34,542 nucleotides of DNA from Candidatus Poribacteria bacterium (GTDB taxonomy: Bacteria > Poribacteria > WGA-4E > UBA9662). The stretch spans positions 1 to 34,542 of the forward strand of contig JASMLX010000066.1 in NCBI GenBank assembly GCA_030748495.1. Direction: 5' to 3'. The notes below the pieces were generated by a model that was not told the DNA's origin, did no database searches, and worked only from the letters and a program-made list of their open reading frames with translations. Each line of letters begins with the position of its first letter. Position 1 is the first letter of the stretch. Positions 7,268-15,683 of this stretch are shown piece after piece. Both the position numbers and the translations under genes were made by a program.

Positions 7268-8446
7268 TTGGAGACGACAAAGATCCAACGGTTGCTGAAG
7301 CAGCAGGATATCGAAGCCTGGTTGTTGTATGATTTTCGCGGTTTAAATCCCATCGCACAACGCGTAACAGCTTTAGAGGGTCGGAAAATCACCCGTCGCT
7401 GGTTTTGTTGCCTGCCTCAGCAAGGATCACCCACATGGTTGATTCAACACATTGAGCAGTCCCACTTTCAAGATGTAGAGGGAGAGCACTTGGTCTATGG
7501 CGGTTGGCAAGAGTTGAAGTCAAAGTTGGTTCAACTCCTGGCCGGTTACCGGACGGTTGCGATGGAATACTCCCCGCATATTCCCTATGTGTCTCGCGTA
7601 GATGGGGGAACTCTGGAGTTAGTGAAATCGACTGGGGTAGATGTGGTAACGTCAGCCGACCTGGTTCAACATGTGGAATCCAAACTGTCTGTAGAACAAT
7701 TTCGAGGGCACCAACAATCAGCCCAGCTGATTTTATCAGCCAAAGACTCAGCCTTTGAGTGGATCGGTCAGCAGATTAAATCTGGTAAAACAATCACCGA
7801 ATATCAGGTGCAACAGCGTATCATGGCTGATTTTGATCGATACAACCTGGTAACTGATTACCCCCCGATTGTTGCCGTCAACGCCAATAGTGCAGATCCA
7901 CACTATTCCCCAACGGTCAACCATCACCAACCGATTGTGGAGGGTGACCTTATTTTGATTGATCTGTGGGCCAAGCAGGCGCAACACGATGCTATCTTTG
8001 CCGATACCACCTGGGTCGGATATGTCGGGCAGGAGGTACCGGAGAAATATACTCGGGTCTTCGACGTTGTCAGAGTGGCTAGAGATCGAGCTATCGATTT
8101 TATTAAACAGCGGATGTCGAATGGTCGTATTACTTGCGGTTTTGAGGTAGATGATGTGGTGAGAGGTTGGATCCAACAATCTGGTTACGGCGACTGTTTC
8201 ACTCACCGAACGGGGCATAATATCGGTATCGAAGTCCATGGGAATGGAGTCAACATGGATAATTTCGAGAGTAAAGACGAACGTCAGTTAGTCGAAGGGA
8301 TCTGCTTCTCGATTGAACCCGGCATCTACTTTAGCGGCGACTTTGGTGTGCGGACCGAGATTGATGTTTTTTTAGCTCCTCCAGACCAAGGCGGCGTAGT
8401 AGTCTCAACCGCCCCAGTTCAAACCGCGGTCTCTCCACTGTTGTGA
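7268..8446 (+). CDS. M24 family metallopeptidase (Xaa-Pro aminopeptidase-like)
   Basis: This 392-residue protein has a creatinase/prolidase N-terminal domain (about 1-150) and a pita-bread M24 catalytic domain (about 155-385). The five metal ligands of the family are all present: Asp232 (LILIDLWAK), Asp246 (FADTTWVG), His317 (HRTGHNIGIEVHG), Glu350 (SIEPGIYF) and Glu364 (VRTEIDVFL). It should therefore be an active two-metal peptidase acting in the cytoplasm on peptides with proline at the second position; true specificity (aminopeptidase or dipeptidase) is not readable. It begins with TTG at 7268, the only suitable start, with an AGAGGT site about 10 nt upstream and 14 nt after the MEMO1-like stop. 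Its last 116 bases overlap a convergent minus-strand ORF. Confidence 0.9.
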   Translation: METTKIQRLLKQQDIEAWLLYDFRGLNPIAQRVTALEGRKITRRWFCCLPQQGSPTWLIQHIEQSHFQDVEGEHLVYGGWQELKSKLVQLLAGYRTVAMEYSPHIPYVSRVDGGTLELVKSTGVDVVTSADLVQHVESKLSVEQFRGHQQSAQLILSAKDSAFEWIGQQIKSGKTITEYQVQQRIMADFDRYNLVTDYPPIVAVNANSADPHYSPTVNHHQPIVEGDLILIDLWAKQAQHDAIFADTTWVGYVGQEVPEKYTRVFDVVRVARDRAIDFIKQRMSNGRITCGFEVDDVVRGWIQQSGYGDCFTHRTGHNIGIEVHGNGVNMDNFESKDERQLVEGICFSIEPGIYFSGDFGVRTEIDVFLAPPDQGGVVVSTAPVQTAVSPLL

Positions 8447-9212
8447 TCTTGTAGTTCCGCTTTTTTAGATCCAACAGAACTTGGTTAAAATGAGTTTGTG
8501 ACCTGACGATCCATGCCAGTGGATCCAAATTACCAGTCGTCACCCGCTCGACTTCGATGCCCTCTGCTATCCTTGCTACTCCTAGTGGATAACTTGGATA
8601 CCGTTTATCGCCACGCATCTCCAGTTCCGGGACGATTGTTTTTCGGTCTGGATCGTCCCTTCGCTCACCGTCTATTTTAAGTTGCCAAAAAAAATAGTCT
8701 TCATTGTGAGCGAGGTAGCCAATTTCTACGTTCAAGTGTGACCTTTCTGTTGAAGGAAGCGAAACAGTCCCCAACCCTCGGTTGACAATTGGCGGGAAGA
8801 TAGCGCTCAGGAAAGCTTGTTCCAAGCCAGTTGGTTCGTGTGCCTGATTGAGTAGCTCAACCAGGCGCAAACGATCAGGTGGTCGTATCTTGAGACAGGT
8901 CAAGGTGAAGATACGGTTACGAAAGCGTACTCTGTCCGGTGAGGTACCTCGTTGAAGTGGAATCAGTTGATTGACTAGTTTCTGGATTAGTCGTCGATGG
9001 GGCAACAGATGCCAGACAACCCAGTCACCAATCAATAACCAGGTTTGCTTTTGGAAAATTGATCGGGTGACGAAGAGACTGAGTCGGCTAGCTAATTGTG
9101 CTAATCGGCCTTGTTTGATTCCGCGCTGGTTCACGATTTTATCTTGTCGAGGTTGGTGAGGATATGCTAAAATCCTCGAGCTTCGTGGGCTTTGGTTGAG
9201 TCCAGAGAGCAT
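8331..9212 (-). CDS. Hypothetical protein, convergent with the M24 peptidase
   Basis: An open frame of 293 codons covers a stretch that has no other good gene. I do not recognise the product. It is basic, rich in Arg and Leu, with no signal peptide and only one short hydrophobic patch (TWLLIGDWVVWHLL, near residue 57). The middle part (HNEDYFFWQLKIDGERRDD and VPELEMRGDKRYPSYPLG) looks like an ordinary soluble protein. The start is doubtful. The ATG at 9212 is only four bases from the tRNA-Leu gene and overlaps that gene's promoter, so the in-frame GTG at 9134 (267 residues) may be the real start. The end is doubtful too: it runs 116 bases into the peptidase gene on the other strand, and the Arg-rich tail may be a frameshift product. 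A one-base shift at a six-A run near 8462 would end it at 8419. Confidence 0.45.
   Translation of the reverse strand: MLSGLNQSPRSSRILAYPHQPRQDKIVNQRGIKQGRLAQLASRLSLFVTRSIFQKQTWLLIGDWVVWHLLPHRRLIQKLVNQLIPLQRGTSPDRVRFRNRIFTLTCLKIRPPDRLRLVELLNQAHEPTGLEQAFLSAIFPPIVNRGLGTVSLPSTERSHLNVEIGYLAHNEDYFFWQLKIDGERRDDPDRKTIVPELEMRGDKRYPSYPLGVARIAEGIEVERVTTGNLDPLAWIVRSQTHFNQVLLDLKKRNYKITTVERPRFELGRLRLLRRLGLEELKKHQSRSAHQSRR
9144..9173 (+). promoter_or_regulatory. Promoter of tRNA-Leu
   Basis: TTGTCG (9144-9149) and TAAAAT (9168-9173) lie 18 bp apart, with TG at 9165-9166 forming an extended -10. A start near 9180 would give a 5' leader of about 36 nt before the tRNA. Confidence 0.6.
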
Positions 9213-9215
9213 CTC

Positions 9216-9299
9216 GCCGGAGTGGTGAAATTGGTAGACGCGCTGGATTCAAAATCCAGTGGGCTTCGGCCCGTGTCGGTTCGAGTCCGACCTCCGGCA
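9216..9299 (+). tRNA. tRNA-Leu, anticodon CAA
   Basis: This is an 84-nt tRNA with a 7-bp acceptor stem (gccggag at 9216-9222 with ctccggc at 9292-9298) and discriminator A at 9299. The anticodon stem ctgga/tccag encloses the loop ttcaaaa, giving anticodon CAA at 9250-9252, which reads the Leu codon UUG. The long variable arm (gggcttcggccc region) is typical of tRNA-Leu. The T loop ggttcgagtcc is present. The 3' CCA is not encoded. Peptide-like frames on the opposite strand here are only antisense readings of the tRNA. Confidence 0.97.
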
Positions 9300-9303
9300 C
9301 TAC

Positions 9304-9354
9304 GGCAGATGGCAATTGGCCGATGTTCCCATCGGTGTCATTCTGCCTTTTTTT
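9304..9354 (+). terminator. Rho-independent terminator after tRNA-Leu
   Basis: ggcaga (9304-9309) pairs with tctgcc (9342-9347), with an inner stem ccgat/atcgg around gttccc. Seven Ts follow (9348-9354). The stem overlaps the last codons of the convergent nitroreductase gene. Confidence 0.7.
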
Positions 9355-10135
9355 GTGCGTAGTTTTCGTAGCTGACGAAATCAGATGATTGTCGTCGAAC
9401 CCCTTTTGCCGGCAAAAGCCCTTCCCCATCCGTATGAAGAAGATAGCCAAAGCGAATTAAACTGACCATTTCATGCGACTTCGGCAGGCCCAAGATCTGC
9501 GATAACTGCTGTCGATCGGATGTTCGCTCGATGGCTGCACTTATGAACTGGGAGCCGATCTGAAGCGCAGTTGCGGTTAAGAGTATATTCTGAATCATGG
9601 CTCCCATGCCCAACCACATCCAGCGCAGATAAGCCTCGCCTGGCGGTTTCCGCTCTCGATCCATACTGATCATAATCAATACCGGTGCTCGAATAACCAA
9701 GCCCGCGATTTCCTGTGCCGGTTTACCTCCTACTCCCAACTTCCCCAGTAGGCTAAGATGGGAGGCGTGCTTCAAGAGTGGTTTCAACACAGTAGAGTTA
9801 GACAGGTCTGCAGGTAAATCAACGTGATCTTGAAGCAGAACACCATCCTGAAATCGCTCCCACTCCTCAATAGTAGTCCGCATCCATCGACCATTATCGT
9901 CCAAAAACTGTGGGTCTTCGAACTGTTCCGTAATCGCGCAGGTAGTCAGATCTGCGATCGCTTTTTTCTGTGCTCGATCTCTCACTACTACTAAATGCCA
10001 CGGTTGAACGTTGAATGGCGAAGGTGCCCAACGCGCAGATTCAATCAGTTGTGCTAGATCAGATTCAGAAATTGGCCGATCTGAGAACTCGCTACGATGT
10101 GTCCGTCGCTTGGTGATGACCTCAAATAGGTCCAT
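9338..10135 (-). CDS. Nitroreductase family flavoprotein
   Basis: This 265-residue protein has the nitroreductase FMN-binding start, KRRTHRSEFSDRPIS at about residues 9-23, and ESARWAPSPFNVQPWHLVVV, the standard Asn/Gln/Pro-Trp block. A central insertion of roughly 75 residues (about 70-145) separates this from the second half, where MWLGMGAMIQNILLTATALQ and the C-terminal IRFGYL strand are seen. Such enzymes use FMN and NAD(P)H to reduce nitro compounds, quinones or similar substrates; the substrate here cannot be told. It is the last gene of a four-gene minus-strand run, starting 16 nt after the PfkB kinase stop. Its end meets the tRNA terminator from the other side; no terminator of its own is visible. 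Confidence 0.85.
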   Translation of the reverse strand: MDLFEVITKRRTHRSEFSDRPISESDLAQLIESARWAPSPFNVQPWHLVVVRDRAQKKAIADLTTCAITEQFEDPQFLDDNGRWMRTTIEEWERFQDGVLLQDHVDLPADLSNSTVLKPLLKHASHLSLLGKLGVGGKPAQEIAGLVIRAPVLIMISMDRERKPPGEAYLRWMWLGMGAMIQNILLTATALQIGSQFISAAIERTSDRQQLSQILGLPKSHEMVSLIRFGYLLHTDGEGLLPAKGVRRQSSDFVSYENYAQKKAE

Positions 10136-10151
10136 GACTCAGGTTATGATC

Positions 10152-11174
10152 TCAACTACTCAGTTGTCGAATCACTTCCTCTGGGGAGGCGGTGCCAGTG
10201 GTACCAATCTTAGCCACGGTGATAGAAGCTACTAAATTACCAATAAAAGCGGCTTCGCTCATTGATCCACCACTAATAAGCGTAGAGACAAGACCAGCAG
10301 TGACGCTATCTCCGGCTCCAACTGGATCTACTGGACCATCGACAGCAATCCCCGTAGCATGTTGTATATCTGAGCCCTCGAACGACAGAATACCATTTTC
10401 ACCGCAGGTGATAAAGAGTGGAGCATTGGTTTGCCATTGAAGTTCTGTTCCAATCTTTTTAGCTTCTTCGACGGTTAAGTCCGTACCAGACCATTCAGGT
10501 TGCACTGCACGGATGGCCTCGAAACGGTTCGGCTTAACCAACAGATTCTGGTATTTACCGATGCGTGTGCGAGAATCTGCGAAAAAGATCTTTTCTGGAA
10601 ACTGAAGAGCCAAGTGACAGATATGATCCCGAACTAAGTCCGTTACTCCTCCTAGATTATCAGTTGGAGTTTGATCGGCAATAATCACCGCATTGACCAT
10701 CGGCAGACATCGGCGAAGATTAGTTAACAACAGGTTCTGCAACAACAGGGGGGTGGGCGTCTGGTTTTCGATATCAAAGCGAGATGCCTCCATCCTGATA
10801 CCCTCATAGCCGCAATAAATCGGTTTGAGGTAGGTCGGTGTTACCCGCTCTGAGGTCTGAACCATAAAATCGGTTCGACAACTGCGTGATTCGAGTTCCT
10901 GGATCAATGTCGTTCCAAACCCATCTTCTCCGATAATCCCAATGGTGTAGACCTCGCCAACTCCAAGGGCCTTCAAATTGTTGGTTACGGTTCCCGCCGC
11001 ACCAGGGCTGTATTGTTGATCAACAACAGGTGAATTATGCCACGAGGTTTCTAAGGAGAGGGTAGATTTAGTTTGATCCACCGTCCAATAGGCATCCAAG
11101 TAAAAATCACCTACAACCAGTATTCGGTGTCGAGAAAAGCGACCAATCAATTCCTGTAATCGATCCCGATTCAT
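10152..11174 (-). CDS. PfkB family carbohydrate kinase, RfaE/HldE-N-like
   Basis: This 340-residue ribokinase/PfkB-fold kinase has the N-terminal strand ILVVGDFYLDAYW (about 18-30) and the sugar-binding glycine block YSPGAAGTVTNNLKALG, in place of the usual GGAANVA. It also has LITxLIGEDGFG-like spacing (IIGEDGFGTTL) and the C-terminal signature DPVGAGDSVTAGL, with Asp289 as the expected catalytic base. Overall order resembles the kinase half of RfaE/HldE, which phosphorylates heptose-7-phosphate at O1, but the substrate is not certain. A good ribosome site (GGAGG at 11185-11189) lies 10 nt before the ATG. It is 102 nt downstream of the TIM-barrel isomerase gene and 16 nt upstream of the nitroreductase, likely one operon. 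Confidence 0.85.
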   Translation of the reverse strand: MNRDRLQELIGRFSRHRILVVGDFYLDAYWTVDQTKSTLSLETSWHNSPVVDQQYSPGAAGTVTNNLKALGVGEVYTIGIIGEDGFGTTLIQELESRSCRTDFMVQTSERVTPTYLKPIYCGYEGIRMEASRFDIENQTPTPLLLQNLLLTNLRRCLPMVNAVIIADQTPTDNLGGVTDLVRDHICHLALQFPEKIFFADSRTRIGKYQNLLVKPNRFEAIRAVQPEWSGTDLTVEEAKKIGTELQWQTNAPLFITCGENGILSFEGSDIQHATGIAVDGPVDPVGAGDSVTAGLVSTLISGGSMSEAAFIGNLVASITVAKIGTTGTASPEEVIRQLSS

Positions 11175-11276
11175 CTGGTTTTAGCCTCCAACTGTTTTTT
11201 GATAGACCCTGCTGTTTAGAAATTAGAATCCACACTTCATTTGGCATTGATCCCAATTAAGCTTACTGGGTGATCT

Positions 11277-12065
11277 TTAGATCTGACCGGACAGGATCCG
11301 ATCCATGTCCTGACTAATTTTGTGTACACCTCCAACCGGATCGTTGGCATCGACACCAAGTTCCGCCGTGATGTAATCATCATACTCAATATCGCTTAGG
11401 GCTGCCATCACCGCATTCCAATCAATAGAACAGTCGTCAATTAACCCAGTCCAACGGAATCCGTTAGTATTGAAGCCTTTAATGTGGACCTTGTCCATCC
11501 GTTCACCAATCGAACGAATCCAGTGTTGTGGAAACCCATAGAGCAAGATATTGCCCACATCGAAGTAAGCACCAATGCTGTCGCTCTCGAACTCATCGAT
11601 GTAATTAACAAATTCGATTGGACTTAAAAGAAATTTGTTCCAGACATTTTCTATCGAGATTCTGACTCCTTTTTCTGCAGCTATCGGAATCAGCTTTTTG
11701 ATTTCTTCCTGCGAACGCTGGTAAGCATCCTCGTAAGTAGTATCATCGTTGACCACAGCGGGTACCAATAAAACGCTTGAAGCCCCGATCACTGTCGCTG
11801 TATCGAGTGACTCGATAACGCCTTGCATCGATCCTGCACGTACCTCTGGATCGGCATCTGACAGCGGAAGCCCCCAATGCTTTGAATTCATTACACTAAA
11901 TAGGTCGATTCCATTATCATTGGCGATGGCCTTGAAGTTTTGTCGATCTGCATCGTTTTCCTGTGTTCCAATCTCGACGCCTGCAAATCCGGCTTCTCGG
12001 GCTAACTGAAATCGATCTTCAATCGAGTCACCAGCTAACGTTCCGTAACATATGCCTTTTTTCAT
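11277..12065 (-). CDS. TIM-barrel sugar phosphate isomerase/epimerase
   Basis: This 262-residue protein of the xylose-isomerase-like AP-endonuclease-2 fold has the barrel motifs AREAGFAGVEIG (first strands), a catalytic/metal Glu139 in ISIENVWNKF, Asp169 in AYFDVGN, His194 in KVHIKGF and Glu235 in YITAELG. The set of Glu-Asp-His-Glu ligands is what family members such as L-ribulose-5-phosphate 3-epimerase (UlaE-like) or hexulose isomerases use to hold a divalent metal. ENVWNKFLLSP favours that subgroup, but the substrate is inferred only. Its ATG overlaps the stop of the phosphoglucose isomerase gene (ATGA), so the two are translationally coupled. Confidence 0.85.
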   Translation of the reverse strand: MKKGICYGTLAGDSIEDRFQLAREAGFAGVEIGTQENDADRQNFKAIANDNGIDLFSVMNSKHWGLPLSDADPEVRAGSMQGVIESLDTATVIGASSVLLVPAVVNDDTTYEDAYQRSQEEIKKLIPIAAEKGVRISIENVWNKFLLSPIEFVNYIDEFESDSIGAYFDVGNILLYGFPQHWIRSIGERMDKVHIKGFNTNGFRWTGLIDDCSIDWNAVMAALSDIEYDDYITAELGVDANDPVGGVHKISQDMDRILSGQI

Positions 12066-13648
12066 AATTGTTCAAATACCTCCGTCAATTTTTCGATTTT
12101 AGTTTCGATATCTTGCCCACTAATATGGATTCGGATGACACGTCTATTTTTGTCTAACAGGGCTCTTAGATCACCGTAAGCCTGCGCCATTTTCAACGTC
12201 CAGAAATCGTAATCAGCTTCCGGTATCGGGAGTTCCCCCTCTGGACAATCCACTGTGACTTGAATAAAGAGACCATTGTTGGCCCCACCTTTGTGCAGTT
12301 GTCCCGTTGAATGGAGAAATCGGGGGCCGTATCCTAGGGTAGTAGCCAAACGATAAACTCGACGAATAGATCCACGGATACGCTCAAACAAATCTGCGAC
12401 ACGAAAACTCCCAAACGAGGGGGTATAGGCCATTATTGCTGTGTAGTCTCCTAACTGAGCGGAACTAAGGAAAGTAGATAGACACTTCTTAATTGAGCCT
12501 TTAGGATGAGACTCCGTTCCATAGATTTGGATTCCACCGTCGTCAAACAAGTATTCTTCTTCTGGCAACTTGGGTCCTGTTGGAAAGTCATTCAAAATCT
12601 CCGCTGTACAGTTTTTACTTTCTGTGACATTTGGTTCGTCAAAGGGATTGATCCCGAGTGCGGTTCCCGCAATAGCCGTCGCGAGCTCCCAATAGAGAAA
12701 TGACTGACCCAGGTCATAGAGATCAGCAAGATCGTGCCGATAAACTGGGAAACCTCCTTCCTTCAAGGCTCCAACTTGAGAATCTAACTCGTTATCTAAC
12801 CGTAGATAGACAAAGATACGGTCGGCACCGTAGTCATTAACAACTCCAACTGGTTCTGCATCGACCGGAATAATTCCTTTTCCATCTTTGCCGGTACTTT
12901 CGGCAATTAGCTGTTCCACCCAACATCCAATTTTATCGATGCCGGGCGAGGAGACCAATGTCATTTTATCACGGCCTGCCAGTGAATGCCGAGCCAATTC
13001 CAGACCGAAATCGACGGCCAATTGCCAATCCAAACCGATAGCGTTTTTCAAAAGCCGCTCCAGATCGATACCAATCAGTGATGCTGGAATCAACCCAAAA
13101 TAGGAGAAGACGGAATAACGGCCACCAATATCAACCGGGTTCAAAAAGCAAGATTTAAACCGGCACTCTTCAGCTAGGCCTACTAACTTTGATCCTGGAT
13201 CAGTAATGGCTACAAACTGATCGCCATTACCTTTTGCTTGTTGATAAAAGTAATGGAACAGAGATCTTGTTTCGATCGTCGATCCCGATTTGGTCGAAAC
13301 AATAAACAGGGTTTGATCTATCTCCAAGCTTTGTTGGGCTTGCGCAATACTCGAAGGGTCAGTTGTATCGAGCACCGTTAACGGCAACCCGTCGTCGGTT
13401 TTGAAAATGTCGGCAAAGACTTCAGGTGCCAGACTGCTACCACCCATGCCTAGCAAAACAACCGCTTGATAGCCACTTTGAATAATTTCGGCTGAAAATT
13501 TGGTAATTTCAGAGAGGCGAGACAGGAACTGATTGGGTGAAGTTAACCAGCCTAGTCGATTTTGAATCTTAGCCTGGACATCAGGGTTAGTTGACCAAAG
13601 GGTTGAATCCTTGGCCCACAACCGATCTATTAAGTTTCGGCACTTCAA
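12062..13648 (-). CDS. pgi: Glucose-6-phosphate isomerase (Tal-Pgi-type isomerase domain)
   Basis: This 528-residue protein contains a complete pair of SIS sugar-isomerase domains. LGMGGSSLAPEVF (about 66-78), STKSGSTIETRSLF (118-131) and IGGRYSVFSYFGL (174-186) mark the active site, and FLHSTGQLHKGGANNGLFIQ lies near the C-terminus. The enzyme interconverts glucose-6-phosphate and fructose-6-phosphate in the cytoplasm. The sequence type and length resemble the isomerase half of fused transaldolase/glucose-6-phosphate isomerase proteins, here as a free protein. Translation probably starts at TTG 13648, with a GGAG site upstream; no ATG fits. The start lies only about 12 nt beyond the T-run of the ATP synthase terminator, so expression may depend on read-through or an unseen promoter. 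It leads the run pgi - isomerase - kinase - nitroreductase. Confidence 0.92.
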   Translation of the reverse strand: MKCRNLIDRLWAKDSTLWSTNPDVQAKIQNRLGWLTSPNQFLSRLSEITKFSAEIIQSGYQAVVLLGMGGSSLAPEVFADIFKTDDGLPLTVLDTTDPSSIAQAQQSLEIDQTLFIVSTKSGSTIETRSLFHYFYQQAKGNGDQFVAITDPGSKLVGLAEECRFKSCFLNPVDIGGRYSVFSYFGLIPASLIGIDLERLLKNAIGLDWQLAVDFGLELARHSLAGRDKMTLVSSPGIDKIGCWVEQLIAESTGKDGKGIIPVDAEPVGVVNDYGADRIFVYLRLDNELDSQVGALKEGGFPVYRHDLADLYDLGQSFLYWELATAIAGTALGINPFDEPNVTESKNCTAEILNDFPTGPKLPEEEYLFDDGGIQIYGTESHPKGSIKKCLSTFLSSAQLGDYTAIMAYTPSFGSFRVADLFERIRGSIRRVYRLATTLGYGPRFLHSTGQLHKGGANNGLFIQVTVDCPEGELPIPEADYDFWTLKMAQAYGDLRALLDKNRRVIRIHISGQDIETKIEKLTEVFEQL

Positions 13649-13659
13649 AATTCAACTCC

Positions 13660-13713
13660 AAAATAAAAAAAGGGAAACAGGTTTCCGACTGGGCCGGCAT
13701 ACGCTGTTTCCCT
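13660..13713 (-). terminator. Strong rho-independent terminator of the ATP synthase operon
   Basis: On the minus strand agggaaacag (complement 13704-13713) pairs perfectly with ctgtttccct (complement 13671-13680) around a GC-rich loop. The hairpin is followed by ttttttattt. The stem is 10 bp. It lies between atpC and pgi. Confidence 0.9.
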
Positions 13714-13739
13714 GTTCAAACTTGAACCAGCAGATATGA

Positions 13740-14144
13740 TTAACGACTTGCAATCTTTAGCCGAACTAATGCTCTTCTCAGCGCTGCTTCAGCACGGCTT
13801 ATGTCAATGCCCTCGTCTCGTGAAGCTAACCGGTTAATGGCTCGCTCCCGGGCAGACTCCACCCGCTTGAGATCAATTTCATCTGACCACTCAGCGGTAT
13901 CAAGTAAAGCCGTGGTACCACCTGGAAGTACTTCAAATAGGCCACCACTAGTAGCCATGGACCGATCGGTATTCTCTGACCTTACAATAATAATACCCGG
14001 TTCAAGAACCGTCAGAAACGGAATATGCCCAGCTAGTACCTGAAAGTTACCTTGATTCCCAGGCGCACGCACACTGGTAACCTCATCGTCAAAGATTAAG
14101 CGTTCTGGCGTTCGAATTTCCAGCAAAAATGCTTTGTCAGCCAT
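13740..14144 (-). CDS. atpC: F-type ATP synthase epsilon subunit
   Basis: This 134-residue F1 epsilon subunit has an N-terminal beta-sandwich domain with LEIRTPERLIFDDEVTSV and the family signature APGNQGNFQVLAGHIPFLT (usually GxxGxxGILPGHxPL), then a C-terminal helical hairpin from about residue 88 rich in Arg, Glu and Ala. It links the gamma stalk to the c-ring and damps ATP hydrolysis. It is the last gene of the atp cluster, 25 nt after atpD, with the strong terminator just behind it. Confidence 0.95.
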   Translation of the reverse strand: MADKAFLLEIRTPERLIFDDEVTSVRAPGNQGNFQVLAGHIPFLTVLEPGIIIVRSENTDRSMATSGGLFEVLPGGTTALLDTAEWSDEIDLKRVESARERAINRLASRDEGIDISRAEAALRRALVRLKIASR

Positions 14145-14169
14145 TACGGATATACGCTTCCACCTCTAT

Positions 14170-15576
14170 TTACGCAGCCTGGACCTTCTTCGATTGCTCT
14201 TCTTTCTCAAATCCTTCCTCGAGACTACCGATCATGTACAAGGAAAGATCAGAGAGTTCATCACATTCCCCATCGAGGATAGATTTGCATCCTTTGATAG
14301 TATCTTCAATCTTGACATACTTCCCAGGGATATTAGTGAATCTTGCTGCTACGAACATCGGTTGCGTCAGGAACATCTCCAATTTTCGGGCCCGGTCTAC
14401 CACCTGTTTCTGATCGTCGGTCAATTCATCGACTCCTAAAATTGCGATGATATCTTTCAGGTCCTCGTACTCCTGCATCACCGATTGGACGCGACGCGCC
14501 GTCTGATAATGATCGTCACCAATCACCGCCGGATCTAAAATACGGGAAGTTGAGGCCAGCGGATCTACTGCTGGATATCGCCCCTTTTCGACTATCGATC
14601 GTTCTAAACGGGTTGCCGCATCTAAGTGACCAAACACGGTCACTACAGCTGGATCAGTATAATCATCGGCTGGAACGTAAACAGCTTGGAAAGAAGAGAT
14701 CGATCCTGTTTGCGTACTCGTAATCCGCTCTTGCATGGCTCCCATTTCAGTTGCCAAGGTCGGTTGGTATCCAACAGCAGAAGGCATCCGACCCAGCAAA
14801 GCTGATACCTCGGCTCCAGCCAGTGTGAAACGAAACACATTATCGATGAAAATCAATACATCTTGATTCTGTTCGTCTCGGAAGTACTCCGCCACCGCCA
14901 GCCCGGCCAAACCGACTCGCAATCTGGCCCCTGGTGGTTCATTCATCTGTCCAAAAATCAAGGCCGTTTTGTCCAGCACGCCGTATTCATCCAGCTCTAT
15001 GTAGAAACCATTTCCTTCGCGGGTTCGTTCCCCAACGCCGCAGAAGACCGAAAATCCACCGTGCTGGGTGGCGATGTTATTAATCAGTTCGGCGATTAGC
15101 ACTGTTTTGCCAACACCGGCCCCACCAAATAAACCAACCTTACCACCTTTGGCTACCGGTTGAATCAAATCGATAACTTTTATACCCGTTTCAAGCATTT
15201 CGGCAACAGTGCTTAGCTCTTTGTGTAGTGGAGGTGCTTGGTGTATCGGATAGCGTTTCTCCGCTTGAATCTCACCCGCTTCATCAATAGGATCTCCCGT
15301 TACATTCATTACGCGGCCCAGGACGCCTTCGCCCACCGGAACTGTGATTGGTCCACCTGTATCATTTGCTGGCGTACCGCGAACAATCCCGTCCGTTGTA
15401 TCCATTGAGACGCAACGGACCCGATTTTCCCCCAGATGTTGCTGGACTTCCAAAATCAGCTTGGATTCGTCAGCTCGGGTGACCTCAACCGCATTCATGA
15501 TGTCTGGCAGTTCTGCGCCAGAGAAATCGAGATCTACCCGCGCGCCAACAACCTCTAAGACCTTCCCCTGATTCAT
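14170..15576 (-). CDS. atpD: F-type ATP synthase beta subunit
   Basis: This 468-residue catalytic F1 subunit has Walker A GGAGVGKT (151-158), GVGERTREGNGFYIE, the Walker B region VLIFIDNVFRFTLAGAEVSA, SALLGRMPSAVGYQPTLATE and the catch loop LGVDELTDDQ. All catalytic elements are intact, so it should make or hydrolyse ATP at the alpha-beta interface. A small deviation is FTLAGAEVSA, where most beta subunits have FTQAGSEVSA. A 107-nt gap with an AAGGAA ribosome site separates it from atpG. A short TGCCT/AGGCA hairpin lies in that gap, without a T-run. Confidence 0.98.
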   Translation of the reverse strand: MNQGKVLEVVGARVDLDFSGAELPDIMNAVEVTRADESKLILEVQQHLGENRVRCVSMDTTDGIVRGTPANDTGGPITVPVGEGVLGRVMNVTGDPIDEAGEIQAEKRYPIHQAPPLHKELSTVAEMLETGIKVIDLIQPVAKGGKVGLFGGAGVGKTVLIAELINNIATQHGGFSVFCGVGERTREGNGFYIELDEYGVLDKTALIFGQMNEPPGARLRVGLAGLAVAEYFRDEQNQDVLIFIDNVFRFTLAGAEVSALLGRMPSAVGYQPTLATEMGAMQERITSTQTGSISSFQAVYVPADDYTDPAVVTVFGHLDAATRLERSIVEKGRYPAVDPLASTSRILDPAVIGDDHYQTARRVQSVMQEYEDLKDIIAILGVDELTDDQKQVVDRARKLEMFLTQPMFVAARFTNIPGKYVKIEDTIKGCKSILDGECDELSDLSLYMIGSLEEGFEKEEQSKKVQAA

Positions 15577-15683
15577 ATTTGATTCCTTTTAATATCCTGC
15601 CTTATTGTAGGCAAGCCTTGACTTTTGCCCCTTAATGCATCTATTAATCTATTAGAGGCTCTCCTTCTGGTATTTGTTCTACC

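Noticed and set aside
9139..9450. Minus-strand open frame of 103 codons across tRNA-Leu
   Set aside because: Its middle is the antisense reading of the tRNA, a well-known false gene; the rest overlaps the nitroreductase.
15577..15683. Small hairpin between atpG and atpD as a terminator
   Set aside because: Only 5 bp of stem and no T-run; an RNA processing signal is possible but cannot be supported.
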